In this document: positions 36,685-45,495 of the stretch, one piece after another | Layout of the letters: each line of letters begins with the position of its first letter | Numbering within the stretch: the first letter of the stretch is position 1 | Assembly (NCBI RefSeq): GCF_020907245.1 | Contig: NZ_JAJJWH010000002.1 | Coordinates: 124,001-188,000 of the forward strand | DNA length: 64,000 bases | Reading direction: 5' to 3' | Origin: Pontibacter harenae | Lineage (GTDB): Bacteria; Bacteroidota; Bacteroidia; Cytophagales; Hymenobacteraceae | Notes under the pieces: generated by a model | The model's input: only the letters and a program-made list of their open reading frames with translations | What the model was told of the DNA's origin: nothing | Database searches by the model: none | Program-made: the position numbers and the translations under genes

Positions 36685-37981
36685 GTGGCTAATATACCTG
36701 AAGAGAAGACACTTGATAATTCGCTAAGAATGTTGAGCGAGGGGTTTCCTTTTATTCACAAAAGAGCTCAGAAATTTGACACCGACATTTTTAAACCAAG
36801 GTTGTTGGGGCAAAAAGTTATTTGCCTGCACGGCGAAGAAGCTGCCAGCGTTTTTTTACGATTCTACAATGTTTGTAAGGACTGGAGCTATTCCAAAAAG
36901 AGTGCAGAAAACCCTGTTAGGAGAAAACGGGGTGCAAACAATGGATGATGAAACGCATAAGCACCGAAAAGCGATGTTTATGTCGCTGATAACATAAACC
37001 TGCCACTACAGCACTTTGGCAGATACTGGCAGGCTTAAATGAGAGAAACTGGAAGAGGTTGTACTGTTTCATGAGACACAGGAAATATTTTGTTTAGCTG
37101 CTTGTGTCTGGGCTGGTGTACCCTTGCAACCTGAAGAAGTGCTAGAAAGAGCCAGAGATTTTACAGCCATGGTAGATGCCTTTGGTGCCGTAGGGCTAAG
37201 GCACTGGCGTGGTAGAACTGCCAGAAACCGAGGCAATGCTTGGATCAAGAATATTATTGAAGATGTCAGAGACCATAAGTTAAAACCACAAGAGGGCTCG
37301 CCACTACATGTTGTTGCCTGGCACCGCGACTTAAACGGAGACTTGCTCGACATAAAAATGGCAACCGTAGAACTAATTAACTTAATTCGGCCTACCGTTG
37401 CCATAGCCTGGTATATTACTTACGCAGCTCTTGCACTACATGAAAACCCATCATATAAGAGTAGGATACTAGCGGGCAAAGAAGGACTTACAGAACATTT
37501 TGTACAAGAAGTTCGGCGATTTTATCCTTTTGCGCCATTTACAGGAGCACGTGTACGTAACGAATTTGAATGGCGAGGGCATCACTTTAAAGAAGGCACA
37601 CTTGTGCTTCTGGATATATATGGCACGTTGCACGACCCTGTGTTGTGGGAAAATCCAGAAGAGTTCCTGCCTGAGCGTTTCAGAAAATGGAATGGAAGCG
37701 CATTCGATTTGATACCACAGGGAGGTGGAGACTTTATGGGAGGCCACCGCTGCGCAGGCGAATGGATAACAATTGAGGTAATAAAACAAGCTGTAACTTT
37801 CCTGGCTAACTGTATGGAATATGATGTGCCTGCCCAAGACTTAAGCTACAGTTTGGTTCGGATGCCTACTTATCCTAAAAGTGGTTTTGTCATGCGTAAT
37901 GTAAGCGTTATCCCTCAGCACTCCCACAAAATGAATGGTCTGAATAGTCAAGCAGGAAAGTGCCCATTTCATAGCGTGTAA
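36685..37981 (+). pseudogene. Decayed CYP152-type cytochrome P450 (fatty-acid peroxygenase family)
   Basis: The N-terminal part starts MANIPEEKTLDNSLRMLSEG, like Bacillus YbdT/P450-BSbeta. Frame 1 continues to GEEAASVF and breaks at a run of seven T (36851-36857). One T fewer restores frame 2, which reads FYDSTMFVRTGAIPKRVQ and MDDETHKHRKAMFMSLIT. Frame 2 then meets TAA (36995) and TGA (37040). This gap is about six codons shorter than in the Bacillus protein and matches only in pieces from other frames. From 37043 the frame is intact to the end: EKLEEVVLFHETQEIF, the Arg-Pro pair in LIRPTVAIAW that binds the fatty-acid carboxylate, EVRRFYP, and the heme Cys in GGHRCAGEWIT. Several lesions make it a pseudogene; the ancestral enzyme would have hydroxylated fatty acids using hydrogen peroxide. 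Confidence 0.85.
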
Positions 37982-38141
37982 AGGTATATTATAAGATTGC
38001 TGCTCATTAGTAGGTGAAAATTCAATTGGAACTATAACAAGATTATAAATTGTCAAAATTATTCATGTATAAATATAATTTTTGTAAATATTATATTTTT
38101 ATTTAACATACAGATATTCACACACTATAAAACCTAACTAT

Positions 38142-38339
38142 ATGAGCAGCAATTTACTTCTTTCGATTACTGACGATGATATGCTTCGTTTACATGGCGG
38201 CATCAAAGCTTCAATAGCTCAAATGAGAAGCGAGGATTATGAAGACGAAGAGATCTGTACCTACGAAGAAGTACTCTCCAACCTCAAGAATGGTAAGTCG
38301 TCTTACATCGAAGGCATCAAGTTGGTACTGCTGAAATAA
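38142..38339 (+). CDS. Small acidic protein of unknown function
   Basis: 65 aa, not recognised. Composition is strongly acidic in the middle (RSEDYEDEEICTYEEVL), with a helix-like start (ITDDDMLRLHGGIKASIAQM) and a hydrophobic end (YIEGIKLVLLK). No signal peptide or membrane helix. A reading frame this short in AT-rich DNA could be spurious, but the codon pattern and flanks look like a real gene. It follows the P450 pseudogene by 160 bp. Confidence 0.5.
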   Translation: MSSNLLLSITDDDMLRLHGGIKASIAQMRSEDYEDEEICTYEEVLSNLKNGKSSYIEGIKLVLLK

Positions 38340-38711
38340 CCTATATTCCCTTCACTCCTTCCCCTTTTCTCTTAACTTGGTTGTAGAGCTTTAAACCCTT
38401 GCCTGATTTCTAAAGCCTTTACTGCCTTAGAACAAATTTATTATTGCTGAGCTTGCTGTAAACAGCATTGAATTAAGCCAATACTCCTCTTCACAACTAT
38501 TCTCATCCTTCACTAAATCTGTACAATTTCCACGTGTGGCAATCTAGTTCCCACACGTGCCACAGTTATACTTAACGAATTGATACACAATAACTTTTTA
38601 TCAATGAAACATATATGTTAATACCATCATTTATTCATATTCCTAAACAATTGTGTTATAGAAGCGTTATAAATAATATACTTTAACAGAAATTATTTAG
38701 AGTAACTAACC
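38340..38711. other. Intergenic region with a CACGTG-containing inverted repeat
   Basis: 372 bp upstream of the beta-barrel gene. Contains a 9-bp inverted repeat, CACGTGTGG (38531-38539) and CCACACGTG (38551-38559), 11 nt apart. There is no T-run, so it looks more like an operator than a terminator. The last 120 bp before the barrel gene are very AT-rich. Confidence 0.4.
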
Positions 38712-39329
38712 ATGAAACAAGCTATGAAAAATTTATTCTTACCATTCGCAATTGCACTAGCTGCTACCTTCGATGTAACAGCTCAATCAGTACGAGACTT
38801 ACCAAGGCCACAAACTACTGCCCCTGTTTCTGGCGACGCAATACAGCAAGGCAACTGGCTTGTAGGTGCTGGTATCGCCAACATCGGCCACAACTTTAAG
38901 TCGGAAACTTTTACTTTGGATGTGCAGCCACGTGCTGGTTACTTTATCAGCGATAATGCAGCTATTGGTGCACAGGTAGACCTTGGGCTTTCTATTTATA
39001 ATGGTGGTGAATCTTTTAGGTATGGTTTACAACCTTTTGTGCGTTATTACTTTCCTGAAGGAGCCGCACCTACACACAGATGGTTTGGTGAGGCAAGAAT
39101 CGGTTTCGCAGGTAGTTCAGATGAAGATAGTGACGGCGATTCCGCTTTCTCACGAGTATATGGTATAAGTGCAGGTTATGCTCACTTTGTCGCTTCTAAT
39201 GTTGCGCTGGAAGGCACCTTAAACCTGATCAGAAGTAGTGCTAACGTTGAAGTAGGCGGTGGAGCCAACACAGGCCTATCTCTTGGTCTTGCACTGCAAA
39301 TCTATTTGCCAGGAAGAGGAAATCGATAA
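38712..39329 (+). CDS. Outer-membrane beta-barrel protein
   Basis: 205 aa. The signal peptide ends after VTAQ (about residue 25). The mature protein alternates strands with Gly/Asn turns: GNWLVGAGIANIGHNF, LDVQPRAGYFISDNAAIGAQ, YGLQPFVRYYF, VYGISAGYAHFVASNVAL, ending LGLALQIYLPGRGNR. This is the OmpX/OmpA-barrel-like small fold frequent in Bacteroidota. The 3' end and terminator of this gene recur as a stub at 43474-43564. ATG at 38712 or 38724 could start; both leave the signal peptide intact. Confidence 0.8.
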   Translation: MKQAMKNLFLPFAIALAATFDVTAQSVRDLPRPQTTAPVSGDAIQQGNWLVGAGIANIGHNFKSETFTLDVQPRAGYFISDNAAIGAQVDLGLSIYNGGESFRYGLQPFVRYYFPEGAAPTHRWFGEARIGFAGSSDEDSDGDSAFSRVYGISAGYAHFVASNVALEGTLNLIRSSANVEVGGGANTGLSLGLALQIYLPGRGNR

Positions 39330-39353
39330 TCAATACCAAGATATAGTTTACAG

Positions 39354-39389
39354 GCAAGGGCCGCTTCAGCATACTGAAGCGGCCCTTGC
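39354..39389 (+). terminator. Terminator of the beta-barrel gene
   Basis: Perfect 16-bp stem GCAAGGGCCGCTTCAG/CTGAAGCGGCCCTTGC with loop CATA, 24 bp after the stop. The sequence is nearly the same as the terminator at 43525-43564. Confidence 0.9.
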
Positions 39390-39493
39390 TCTTTATTTAT
39401 AATATTAGCTTAATAAATCCCTGTTCTACGATACTGCTTATCAGTACTTGATGACAACATTATATACTGTCTAATTTTGACCTTTAAAATCTG

Positions 39494-39523
39494 TTGCTTT
39501 TACATATTAATTCGCTATTTTTA
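39494..39523 (+). promoter_or_regulatory. Promoter of the GMC oxidoreductase gene (TTG-N19-TATTTTTA)
   Basis: TTG at 39494-39496, spacer 19 bp, TATTTTTA at 39516-39523 (one mismatch to TAnnTTTG), 30 bp before the ATG at 39554. Confidence 0.6.
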
Positions 39524-39553
39524 ATGTTCATCTTCTATAGATAAAATACTTCA

Positions 39554-40993
39554 TTGATGAAGCAACAGAATTATGATCTTATAGTGGTAGGCACTGGCTT
39601 TGCTTCTACCTTCTTCCTAAAAAAATACTTAAGTAAAGCATCTAAATCGGCAAAAATATTAGTGCTAGAAAGAGGTCATCTTTTTCCTCATGCAGAAAGA
39701 TTGAAAGAAAAGAGAAGAGAAAGTACACCTTTTGCCAAGTTAAACGACCACTCCCATAACACATTCATCAACAACAATCCTGAGAAGATTTGGGAGTTTC
39801 AAGCTGGTTTTGGAGGAAGCTCTAACTGTTGGTTTGGTTGCACACCTCGCTTTATGCCCTCAGATTTTAAGATGAAGAGCCTGTATGGTGTTGCAAACGA
39901 CTGGCCTGTTCAGTATGATGAATTAGATTCGTACTATGATCAGGTTGAGGAGGCCATGTCTATATCTGGACCCGAAGAAACACCATATCCGCGCAGTAAA
40001 CCTTATCCTCAACCCGCACATGCTTTTAATACTGTAGATGTACTACTCAAGAAGAAGTATGGAAACCTTTACATCAACCAACCTACCGCACGCGCAAAAG
40101 TTCCTGTAAATGGCAGGGGAAGTTGCTGTGTTAGTGCTGAGTGTAGCGTTTGCCCTGTTAACGCAAAGTTTACAATCGAGAACTCGAACCTTGGCGTATA
40201 CGAAGACCCCCGTATAGAATTAGTGTATGGTTCTCAGGTATTCGGCCTGGAACTAGAGCAAAATATGGTTCGCAAGGTAAATTATATAAAAGATGGTAAG
40301 GAGCATCATGCCTCAGCCGAAGTCTTTGCTCTGGGTGCTAACGCCATTTTTAACGCACATATTCTGTTGAATTCTGGCGACACTAGCCGCTTAACTGGTA
40401 AAGGCCTCGGTGAACAGTATGGCTTACAGGCTCTCGTTTATCTAGATAATTTAGCAAATTTTGGAGGAGGAACTTGGGTGAGCGGCAACGGCTATATGTT
40501 GTATGATGGTAATCATAGAAAAGATTATGCAGCTTGCCTTATGGAATCGAATAATGCTCCTTTTCTCAGACTTGAAAAAGGTAAATGGAGGGATATTGCA
40601 AGTTTTAGGATGATATTTGAAGACTTACCAAGTGAGCAAAACTATGTTGCACCCACTGCTGATCTTATGAAGCCAGAGGTAAATTTTAAAGGCCCCTCTG
40701 CTTATACACTGAAAGCAGTTGAGCAGATGAAGCAGAAACTACCTGAAGTATTAGCCTGCCTGCCCATCGAAAAAATAGAATTCCAAAAACCTTTTGCTTC
40801 GGAAGCACATATTATGGGTACCACAAGAATGAGCGAGTCGCCAGAGGAAGGAGTAGTAGATAAACACCTGATCCACCACAAGTACAGGAACCTGTTTGTT
40901 TTGGGCAGCAGTACCTTTACTACCTTCACCCCTGCTAACCCAACACTTACTCTATCTGCTTTGTCTTTATATGCAGCTGATAAATCATTCTAA
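39554..40993 (+). CDS. GMC-type FAD oxidoreductase (dehydrogenase large subunit-like)
   Basis: 479 aa. FAD-binding start LIVVGTGFASTFFLKKYL, the GMC segment FGGSSNCWFGCTPRFMP, and the C-terminal GMC block HIMGTTRMSESPEEGVVD followed by NLFVLGSSTFTTFTPANPTL. A Cys cluster (SCCVSAECSVCPVNAKF, about 195-211) is typical of glucoside-3- and gluconate-dehydrogenase-like GMC proteins. No signal peptide; such proteins can be exported together with a Tat-signal partner, and the next gene, 15 bp downstream, encodes one. Expected reaction: oxidation of a sugar or alcohol hydroxyl. The electron acceptor (cytochrome c subunit) is not present nearby. Confidence 0.85.
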   Translation: MMKQQNYDLIVVGTGFASTFFLKKYLSKASKSAKILVLERGHLFPHAERLKEKRRESTPFAKLNDHSHNTFINNNPEKIWEFQAGFGGSSNCWFGCTPRFMPSDFKMKSLYGVANDWPVQYDELDSYYDQVEEAMSISGPEETPYPRSKPYPQPAHAFNTVDVLLKKKYGNLYINQPTARAKVPVNGRGSCCVSAECSVCPVNAKFTIENSNLGVYEDPRIELVYGSQVFGLELEQNMVRKVNYIKDGKEHHASAEVFALGANAIFNAHILLNSGDTSRLTGKGLGEQYGLQALVYLDNLANFGGGTWVSGNGYMLYDGNHRKDYAACLMESNNAPFLRLEKGKWRDIASFRMIFEDLPSEQNYVAPTADLMKPEVNFKGPSAYTLKAVEQMKQKLPEVLACLPIEKIEFQKPFASEAHIMGTTRMSESPEEGVVDKHLIHHKYRNLFVLGSSTFTTFTPANPTLTLSALSLYAADKSF

Positions 40994-41008
40994 ATAACAG
41001 AAGAAGAT

Positions 41009-41452
41009 ATGTTAAGAAGGAAGTTTTTAAAATTATCTGGCTTAGGAGCCCTGGTAGTGGCAGCCCCAACTGCTGGGTTTGCTTCTATTTCTCTGAAGGA
41101 TGCAACAGTAGGCTCTATCATCAATGAGTTTGATTATCTACAGCTAGACAAGAAGGGTGTTGAACAGTTTGTTGATGACTTTCTGGCTTATAACTTTTGG
41201 AACGGGAGCTTTAAGCATACTCTTGTTATGCGAGCAATATATACAACTAAAACCAAATCAGACCGCTCAGTTAGTTTATTTAAAACTAATATGCTTAAAA
41301 CACTGGCAGATACTTATCTACTTTCCACTGATTTTTTCAGCAATAATATGGATGAAAATAAGCCATTAAAGTACATGGGCCTTTACAGCCCACATCTGAA
41401 GCCATGCGCAAATCCTTTCTCTTTTATTCATTATCCTGCTGTTGTAAGCTGA
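41009..41452 (+). CDS. Tat-signal small protein, likely partner of the GMC oxidoreductase
   Basis: 147 aa. Begins with a twin-arginine signal MLRRKFLKLSGLGALVVAAP, then a helical mature domain with no known catalytic motif. Position 15 bp after the GMC gene and size fit the small subunit role known for gluconate 2-dehydrogenase subunit 3, where a Tat-tagged small subunit carries the FAD subunit across the membrane. Sequence similarity to that family is not obvious by eye, so this is mainly context. A shared terminator follows at 41535. Confidence 0.7.
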   Translation: MLRRKFLKLSGLGALVVAAPTAGFASISLKDATVGSIINEFDYLQLDKKGVEQFVDDFLAYNFWNGSFKHTLVMRAIYTTKTKSDRSVSLFKTNMLKTLADTYLLSTDFFSNNMDENKPLKYMGLYSPHLKPCANPFSFIHYPAVVS

Positions 41453-41534
41453 GGTTTAGTTAAATTCGTCAAAGCTTGTTCTTATTCTAGTTATTTAACA
41501 CTTCTGTTAATCAATCTCTTACCATTCTTCAACA

Positions 41535-41581
41535 AAAAAAGGAGTGCCTACGACAATTTATATCGTAGGCACTCCTTTTTT
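41535..41581. terminator. Bidirectional terminator
   Basis: Perfect 19-bp stem AAAAAAGGAGTGCCTACGA/TCGTAGGCACTCCTTTTTT between the Tat-protein gene and the convergent HTTM-like gene. Confidence 0.92.
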
Positions 41582-41685
41582 GATGTCATTTATCAATACA
41601 ACTATAACCTTTTGCTACTTTCCTCTGAAGGTATATTATAGCCTAAACATTATCTATTTTCATCTAAATGACAATTGGAGATTTA

Positions 41686-43197
41686 CTAGTGAGAGCAAGG
41701 CTGAGGCTCATACTTATTGAATGATCTAAACTGCAAGAATTTAACATGTATGGGATTTAGTGAAGTCAGTTCGCTATGGAGTGCAGCGTTAGCTTTTGTA
41801 TAAGTATATTCTTGACCGTTTCGGATATACTTTACCGAGTCTGGTTTCTTGGAAGCGATGTATTTTTTGAAATTATGATACACCATTAACTTCTGACTAT
41901 TTGCCAGATTTTGAAGATTCTCATCTGAAGAAGAAATTACTTCCACCACGTCTTTCTGAAAGTCAAAAATCTGAGTCTCAACTGGTATAAACAAATGGTT
42001 CGTAACCCCTCCTTCTGTCCTTAAATTGGAAAACATAGCAAAAGAGTTTTCAGTCTTCAGACCTAGGTATGGACACAATCCATTTATGAACACTATGATT
42101 GGGAAAAGAAGCAGAGAATAATGTTTGAGCTTAAATGAGTCTGAGCTAGAAAGTGTGTTGCTGTTCTCTTTGGAGAATACAGCTTTTGAAAAAACAATTA
42201 TGAATACAACTCCATAAGTAGTCCAGCAGATATGCCGAAAGAAGTCGGTAAAGTTTTTTGCTAAAAAGTGAAGAACAACCACACCAAACACAAACAATAC
42301 CAAGGCTGTTACTAACTTTAAAATACTGAAGCGGTAAAACTGTTCCTTAGATAGCGCCTTTAGTCCTTGCGCTTTTTTATAAAGCTTAAAGATATATCCG
42401 CTGAATTTATTGTCTGTAAACAGTACATACGCGGCAAAAAGCATGGAGGAGAAATCATAAAACCCATTAAGAGGGTTATATGCAATGATAAAGTGAAACG
42501 ATAATCCAAGTAAAACGCCAAGGTTACGCGTCCTTCTAAAGCAAAGTAGAACAGGAATTAATGTTTCGATTATAACGGTAGCATAAGCATTAAGCAGGAG
42601 TACGCCATTTGTTAGGGTAAGGGAGGATAAAGGGTTTTGTGATACAAAAAAGTCGGTCGCACAACTAATATCTGGAGAAAAGAAGCTTGTGTTTAGTTTA
42701 TGTAAGACTACAAAAAAGTAAAGAATAATCACTTCTGCCCTTACTAGTGGAGCAAAAGTTTTATAAAAGTCTACTCTATTGATACGAAAACGTCTCCTCT
42801 TAATTACTAGATAAGCTAATGCATGTAGTATAGTTAAGTTTACTAACGTAGTAAATATCCAGTGATTACTGATATAGGGCATCATTTTAAGAGACTCATA
42901 CAACTGCAACGACAGAAAGAAAAGCAGCCTTATAATTGACCAAGGCTTAAGTATAAGAAAAACAGCTGCGAAGCTTAATAAGACATAATGCATCTCATCA
43001 GTAAAAATCCTGTCGTTTGCCATGTGAAAAAGTGTTGCAACAGCCCAAAGTGACCAGAATAATTTATACCTAATGTCTATAGATGAATCATAATCTAATG
43101 CACCTTCATTACTTTCAGAATCAATGCTTGGGGTATTGATTGGATCTGTAAGTACACTTAGAAATAAATGATTTTTTCGAAGTAGATTTATAAGCAT
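41686..43197 (-). CDS. HTTM-like multi-helix membrane protein
   Basis: 503 aa with about ten hydrophobic segments. The arrangement LFWSLWAVATLFHMANDRIF, a long helical core, LYFFVVLHKLNTSFFSPDIS, then VIIETLIPVLLCFRRTRNLG and FHFIIAYNP resembles the HTTM domain, related to vitamin-K-dependent gamma-carboxylase. The C-terminal 120 residues are soluble and end CSH. Bacterial HTTM proteins have no proven reaction; I cannot confirm the catalytic Lys by eye. Codon use is AT-rich, in keeping with the surrounding block. Confidence 0.7.
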   Translation of the reverse strand: MLINLLRKNHLFLSVLTDPINTPSIDSESNEGALDYDSSIDIRYKLFWSLWAVATLFHMANDRIFTDEMHYVLLSFAAVFLILKPWSIIRLLFFLSLQLYESLKMMPYISNHWIFTTLVNLTILHALAYLVIKRRRFRINRVDFYKTFAPLVRAEVIILYFFVVLHKLNTSFFSPDISCATDFFVSQNPLSSLTLTNGVLLLNAYATVIIETLIPVLLCFRRTRNLGVLLGLSFHFIIAYNPLNGFYDFSSMLFAAYVLFTDNKFSGYIFKLYKKAQGLKALSKEQFYRFSILKLVTALVLFVFGVVVLHFLAKNFTDFFRHICWTTYGVVFIIVFSKAVFSKENSNTLSSSDSFKLKHYSLLLFPIIVFINGLCPYLGLKTENSFAMFSNLRTEGGVTNHLFIPVETQIFDFQKDVVEVISSSDENLQNLANSQKLMVYHNFKKYIASKKPDSVKYIRNGQEYTYTKANAALHSELTSLNPIHVKFLQFRSFNKYEPQPCSH

Positions 43198-43473
43198 ATT
43201 CTTTGTTCAGAAGTAAAATGAAGCACTGAAATGGATGACCTATAAGTTAAGTTTTGTACTTGCTGCGCTAGACGTAGCTTAGCTTTAGCATTGAACCTTT
43301 CTCAAATTATAGAGCAATTATATATTGTAATACTTTTATTATATTTTGAATTATTTATTTAAAGGTGAACATATAATTCAAGAACGAATATTATAACGAT
43401 ATAAAAATATATAGGTTTTGTTAAATACTAAAGTTTGATAGAAATTTAATCTTAGCTTCTAATTCATTCCGCA

Positions 43474-43518
43474 TCTAGGTCTTGCCTTGCAGATCTATTT
43501 ACCAGGAAGAGGAAATGA
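43474..43518 (+). pseudogene. 3' stub of a second beta-barrel gene
   Basis: 14 codons reading LGLALQIYLPGRGN, the same as the last residues of the barrel protein at 38712-39329. DNA differs mainly at third positions (for example TTA for TTG and CAG for CAA), so this is an old paralogue, not a fresh copy. A stop in the same frame lies just upstream (43460-43462), and the original stop is displaced by a small indel (GATATAA versus CGATAA). The terminator of the lost gene survives right behind it. Confidence 0.8.
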
Positions 43519-43524
43519 TATAAG

Positions 43525-43564
43525 CAACAAGGGCCGCTTCAGTATGCTGAAGCGGCCCTTGTTG
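43525..43564. terminator. Terminator, paralogous to 39354-39389
   Basis: Perfect 18-bp stem CAACAAGGGCCGCTTCAG/CTGAAGCGGCCCTTGTTG with loop TATG. It now also faces the end of the convergent phosphodiesterase gene (43587). Confidence 0.9.
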
Positions 43565-43586
43565 GATAGAAATATTTTGGATGTCA

Positions 43587-44849
43587 TCATCGTTTTAGCA
43601 CCTCTTCCACTACCCTTTTATCACCGTCTATCTGGTGCGCATAGGTCAGTCCCAACAGCTCTGCTATGAGTGGATACAGATGTACGTTCTCAAAGGATTC
43701 TATCCTTTGCCCTTTTTTGAAGCCACTGCCCCATGCGTAAAAAGAGGCATGCATTTCTTTAACAGCTGCAGGGTCATACCCGTGGTGACCTGGTGAGGGT
43801 TTGTTTGGGCCAGCGTGAAAAATGTAGGGCCAGTTAGCTATAAGAATAATATCACCAATGCGGTTGTAAGTATCATCTTTCGAACCATAATGCCACTGCT
43901 CAGGCAGGCTTTGCTTCAGGTAAGTTTTAAACCCCTCCTCATTTTTCTTTAACTGCCGATAGGTCTTTCTTACCTTCTTCTTATTCTTTGCATGGAGTTC
44001 AACCATTACATCTCCTGGCGATATAATAAAATTTGCGCTGTCTTTTATAGACGGCACGGTTAAGGTATGTTCCATATCTACGTTTGTCATTCCATGGTCT
44101 GACACAAACACAATGTTTACGGGCAAACCCGTTTTAGCCACTTCCTCTGTTAGCTTACCTATCGCTTCATCTATTTCATGCACCGCTTGCACTGTTTCTG
44201 GTGCATCTGGCCCAAACCTGTGGCCAGCGTGGTCTACCTCTGGCATGTAAAAAGTAATCAGGTGTGGTCGCTTTTCTTCAGGCAGCTGCAGCCAATCCAG
44301 CACAATATTTATGCGGCGCTCCATCGGCAATTGCTCATTGTACTGGTAATGATAAGTAGGCATAATTCCTTTGATCGGCGCCTCAGATCCTACCCAAAAT
44401 AAGCACGCTGTCAACATTTGCTGCTGTTCTGCCAACACCCACAATGGTGTGCCCCCGTACCAACTACCGTCTTCTACTTTGCTCCTGTCCCGTATCGTGT
44501 AGTACTCATTTCGGTTCGGATCATAAAATTGGTTGTTAATGAGGCCGTGGTGTGCAGGATATAAGCCTGTAACTATAGAATAATGATTGGGGAAGGTTTT
44601 AGAAGGAAAGGCAGGAACCATAGACGTGGCCTGTACGCCTTTTTCGCGCAATGCCAACAGATGCTTTGCCTGATACTTTTCGGCGTAGTCATACCTAAAA
44701 CCATCTGCTGATATGAGTATCACGTATGGCTTTTCCTGTTGCTCCAGCCTGTTTGCCCTACCTGGTATTACTATTTGAGTTGTATCTGCCTGCGCGAAAG
44801 CCACAAGCGAGCATGAGATAAAATACAGTAAAAATAGGTTCCTTATCAT
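43587..44849 (-). CDS. Ectonucleotide pyrophosphatase/phosphodiesterase (NPP-like), secreted
   Basis: 420 aa from the ATG at 44849, which gives a clean signal peptide (MIRNLFLLYFISCSLVAFAQ); an upstream start at 44891 only adds non-signal residues. Alkaline-phosphatase-superfamily metal sites: Asp49 in ISADGFRYDY, nucleophile Thr85 in FPSKTFPNHY, DHAGHRFGP and SDHGM. Length is normal for bacterial NPP. It should hydrolyse nucleotide or other phosphodiesters in the periplasm. Single-gene unit ending at the shared terminator. Confidence 0.92.
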   Translation of the reverse strand: MIRNLFLLYFISCSLVAFAQADTTQIVIPGRANRLEQQEKPYVILISADGFRYDYAEKYQAKHLLALREKGVQATSMVPAFPSKTFPNHYSIVTGLYPAHHGLINNQFYDPNRNEYYTIRDRSKVEDGSWYGGTPLWVLAEQQQMLTACLFWVGSEAPIKGIMPTYHYQYNEQLPMERRINIVLDWLQLPEEKRPHLITFYMPEVDHAGHRFGPDAPETVQAVHEIDEAIGKLTEEVAKTGLPVNIVFVSDHGMTNVDMEHTLTVPSIKDSANFIISPGDVMVELHAKNKKKVRKTYRQLKKNEEGFKTYLKQSLPEQWHYGSKDDTYNRIGDIILIANWPYIFHAGPNKPSPGHHGYDPAAVKEMHASFYAWGSGFKKGQRIESFENVHLYPLIAELLGLTYAHQIDGDKRVVEEVLKR

Positions 44850-45093
44850 AACAGCTAAGGTAAGCGTCGTAGAGGACAGATGCAGGTACAACTACGTTAA
44901 AAAATTAAAAATTTATAACTGCTGCGTTTCCTGAAAATATAGTTAATACGCTCTTTGAAGCCATTATATATAATTTTTTGTATATTATTCTGTCAGAAAA
45001 AGAAGGAGATTAAACACTCTTATCCCTTTTCATTTCTCTAAAACTTAATACCTTTATGATACTAGTAACTAATGAGTATTAATCTTAAATAAT

Positions 45094-45486
45094 ATGAAGA
45101 AGCTACTTTTCTCTTCGGCTTTAGTTTTGATATGTAGCAGTTTAAGCTTTGCGCAGCCCTCCATTACGGGCTCTATGAAGCCTGAAGGCACTGAATCTTA
45201 TCTGTCTTCTGTTAAGCTCCATTTCAACAATGTGGAAGAACTTCAGGAGTATAAGTGGGACGAGTTGGAGTCTGTACTCAGCAGAAGCAAAGACGCTATC
45301 AGAAAAGATTTTAAACTTGTTATCTCAGCTGATGTGAACAAGGAAAAATATCGCAATAAAAATATTATTCCCGATTCTTTTACTGTTAAGGTGTCAGAAG
45401 AAAAAGATACTACCAAACTAATAAGAGAAGCACAGCGCGGTGTAGAAAAAATGCTGGCCATACTCATTGAAGAAGACCCGAAATAA
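45094..45486 (+). CDS. Secreted protein of unknown function
   Basis: 130 aa. Signal peptide MKKLLFSSALVLICSSLSFAQ. The mature part is charged and helical (LHFNNVEELQEYKWDELESV, KLIREAQRGVEKMLAILIEE) with one likely strand pair around FKLVISADVNK. No known motif. It ends 9 bp before the convergent RES toxin gene without a terminator between them. Confidence 0.7.
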   Translation: MKKLLFSSALVLICSSLSFAQPSITGSMKPEGTESYLSSVKLHFNNVEELQEYKWDELESVLSRSKDAIRKDFKLVISADVNKEKYRNKNIIPDSFTVKVSEEKDTTKLIREAQRGVEKMLAILIEEDPK

Positions 45487-45495
45487 TTGAAGGGT

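Noticed and set aside
36851..36857. Seven-T run in the P450 gene as a phase-variation switch
   Set aside because: One T less would restore the first part only; the later stops at 36995 and 37040 and the missing codons still break the gene, so a functional on/off switch is unlikely.
39330..43473. GMC/HTTM block as an intact mobile element
   Set aside because: No transposase, integrase or inverted terminal repeats; the flanking similarity is the 3' end of a host barrel gene, not a target-site duplication.
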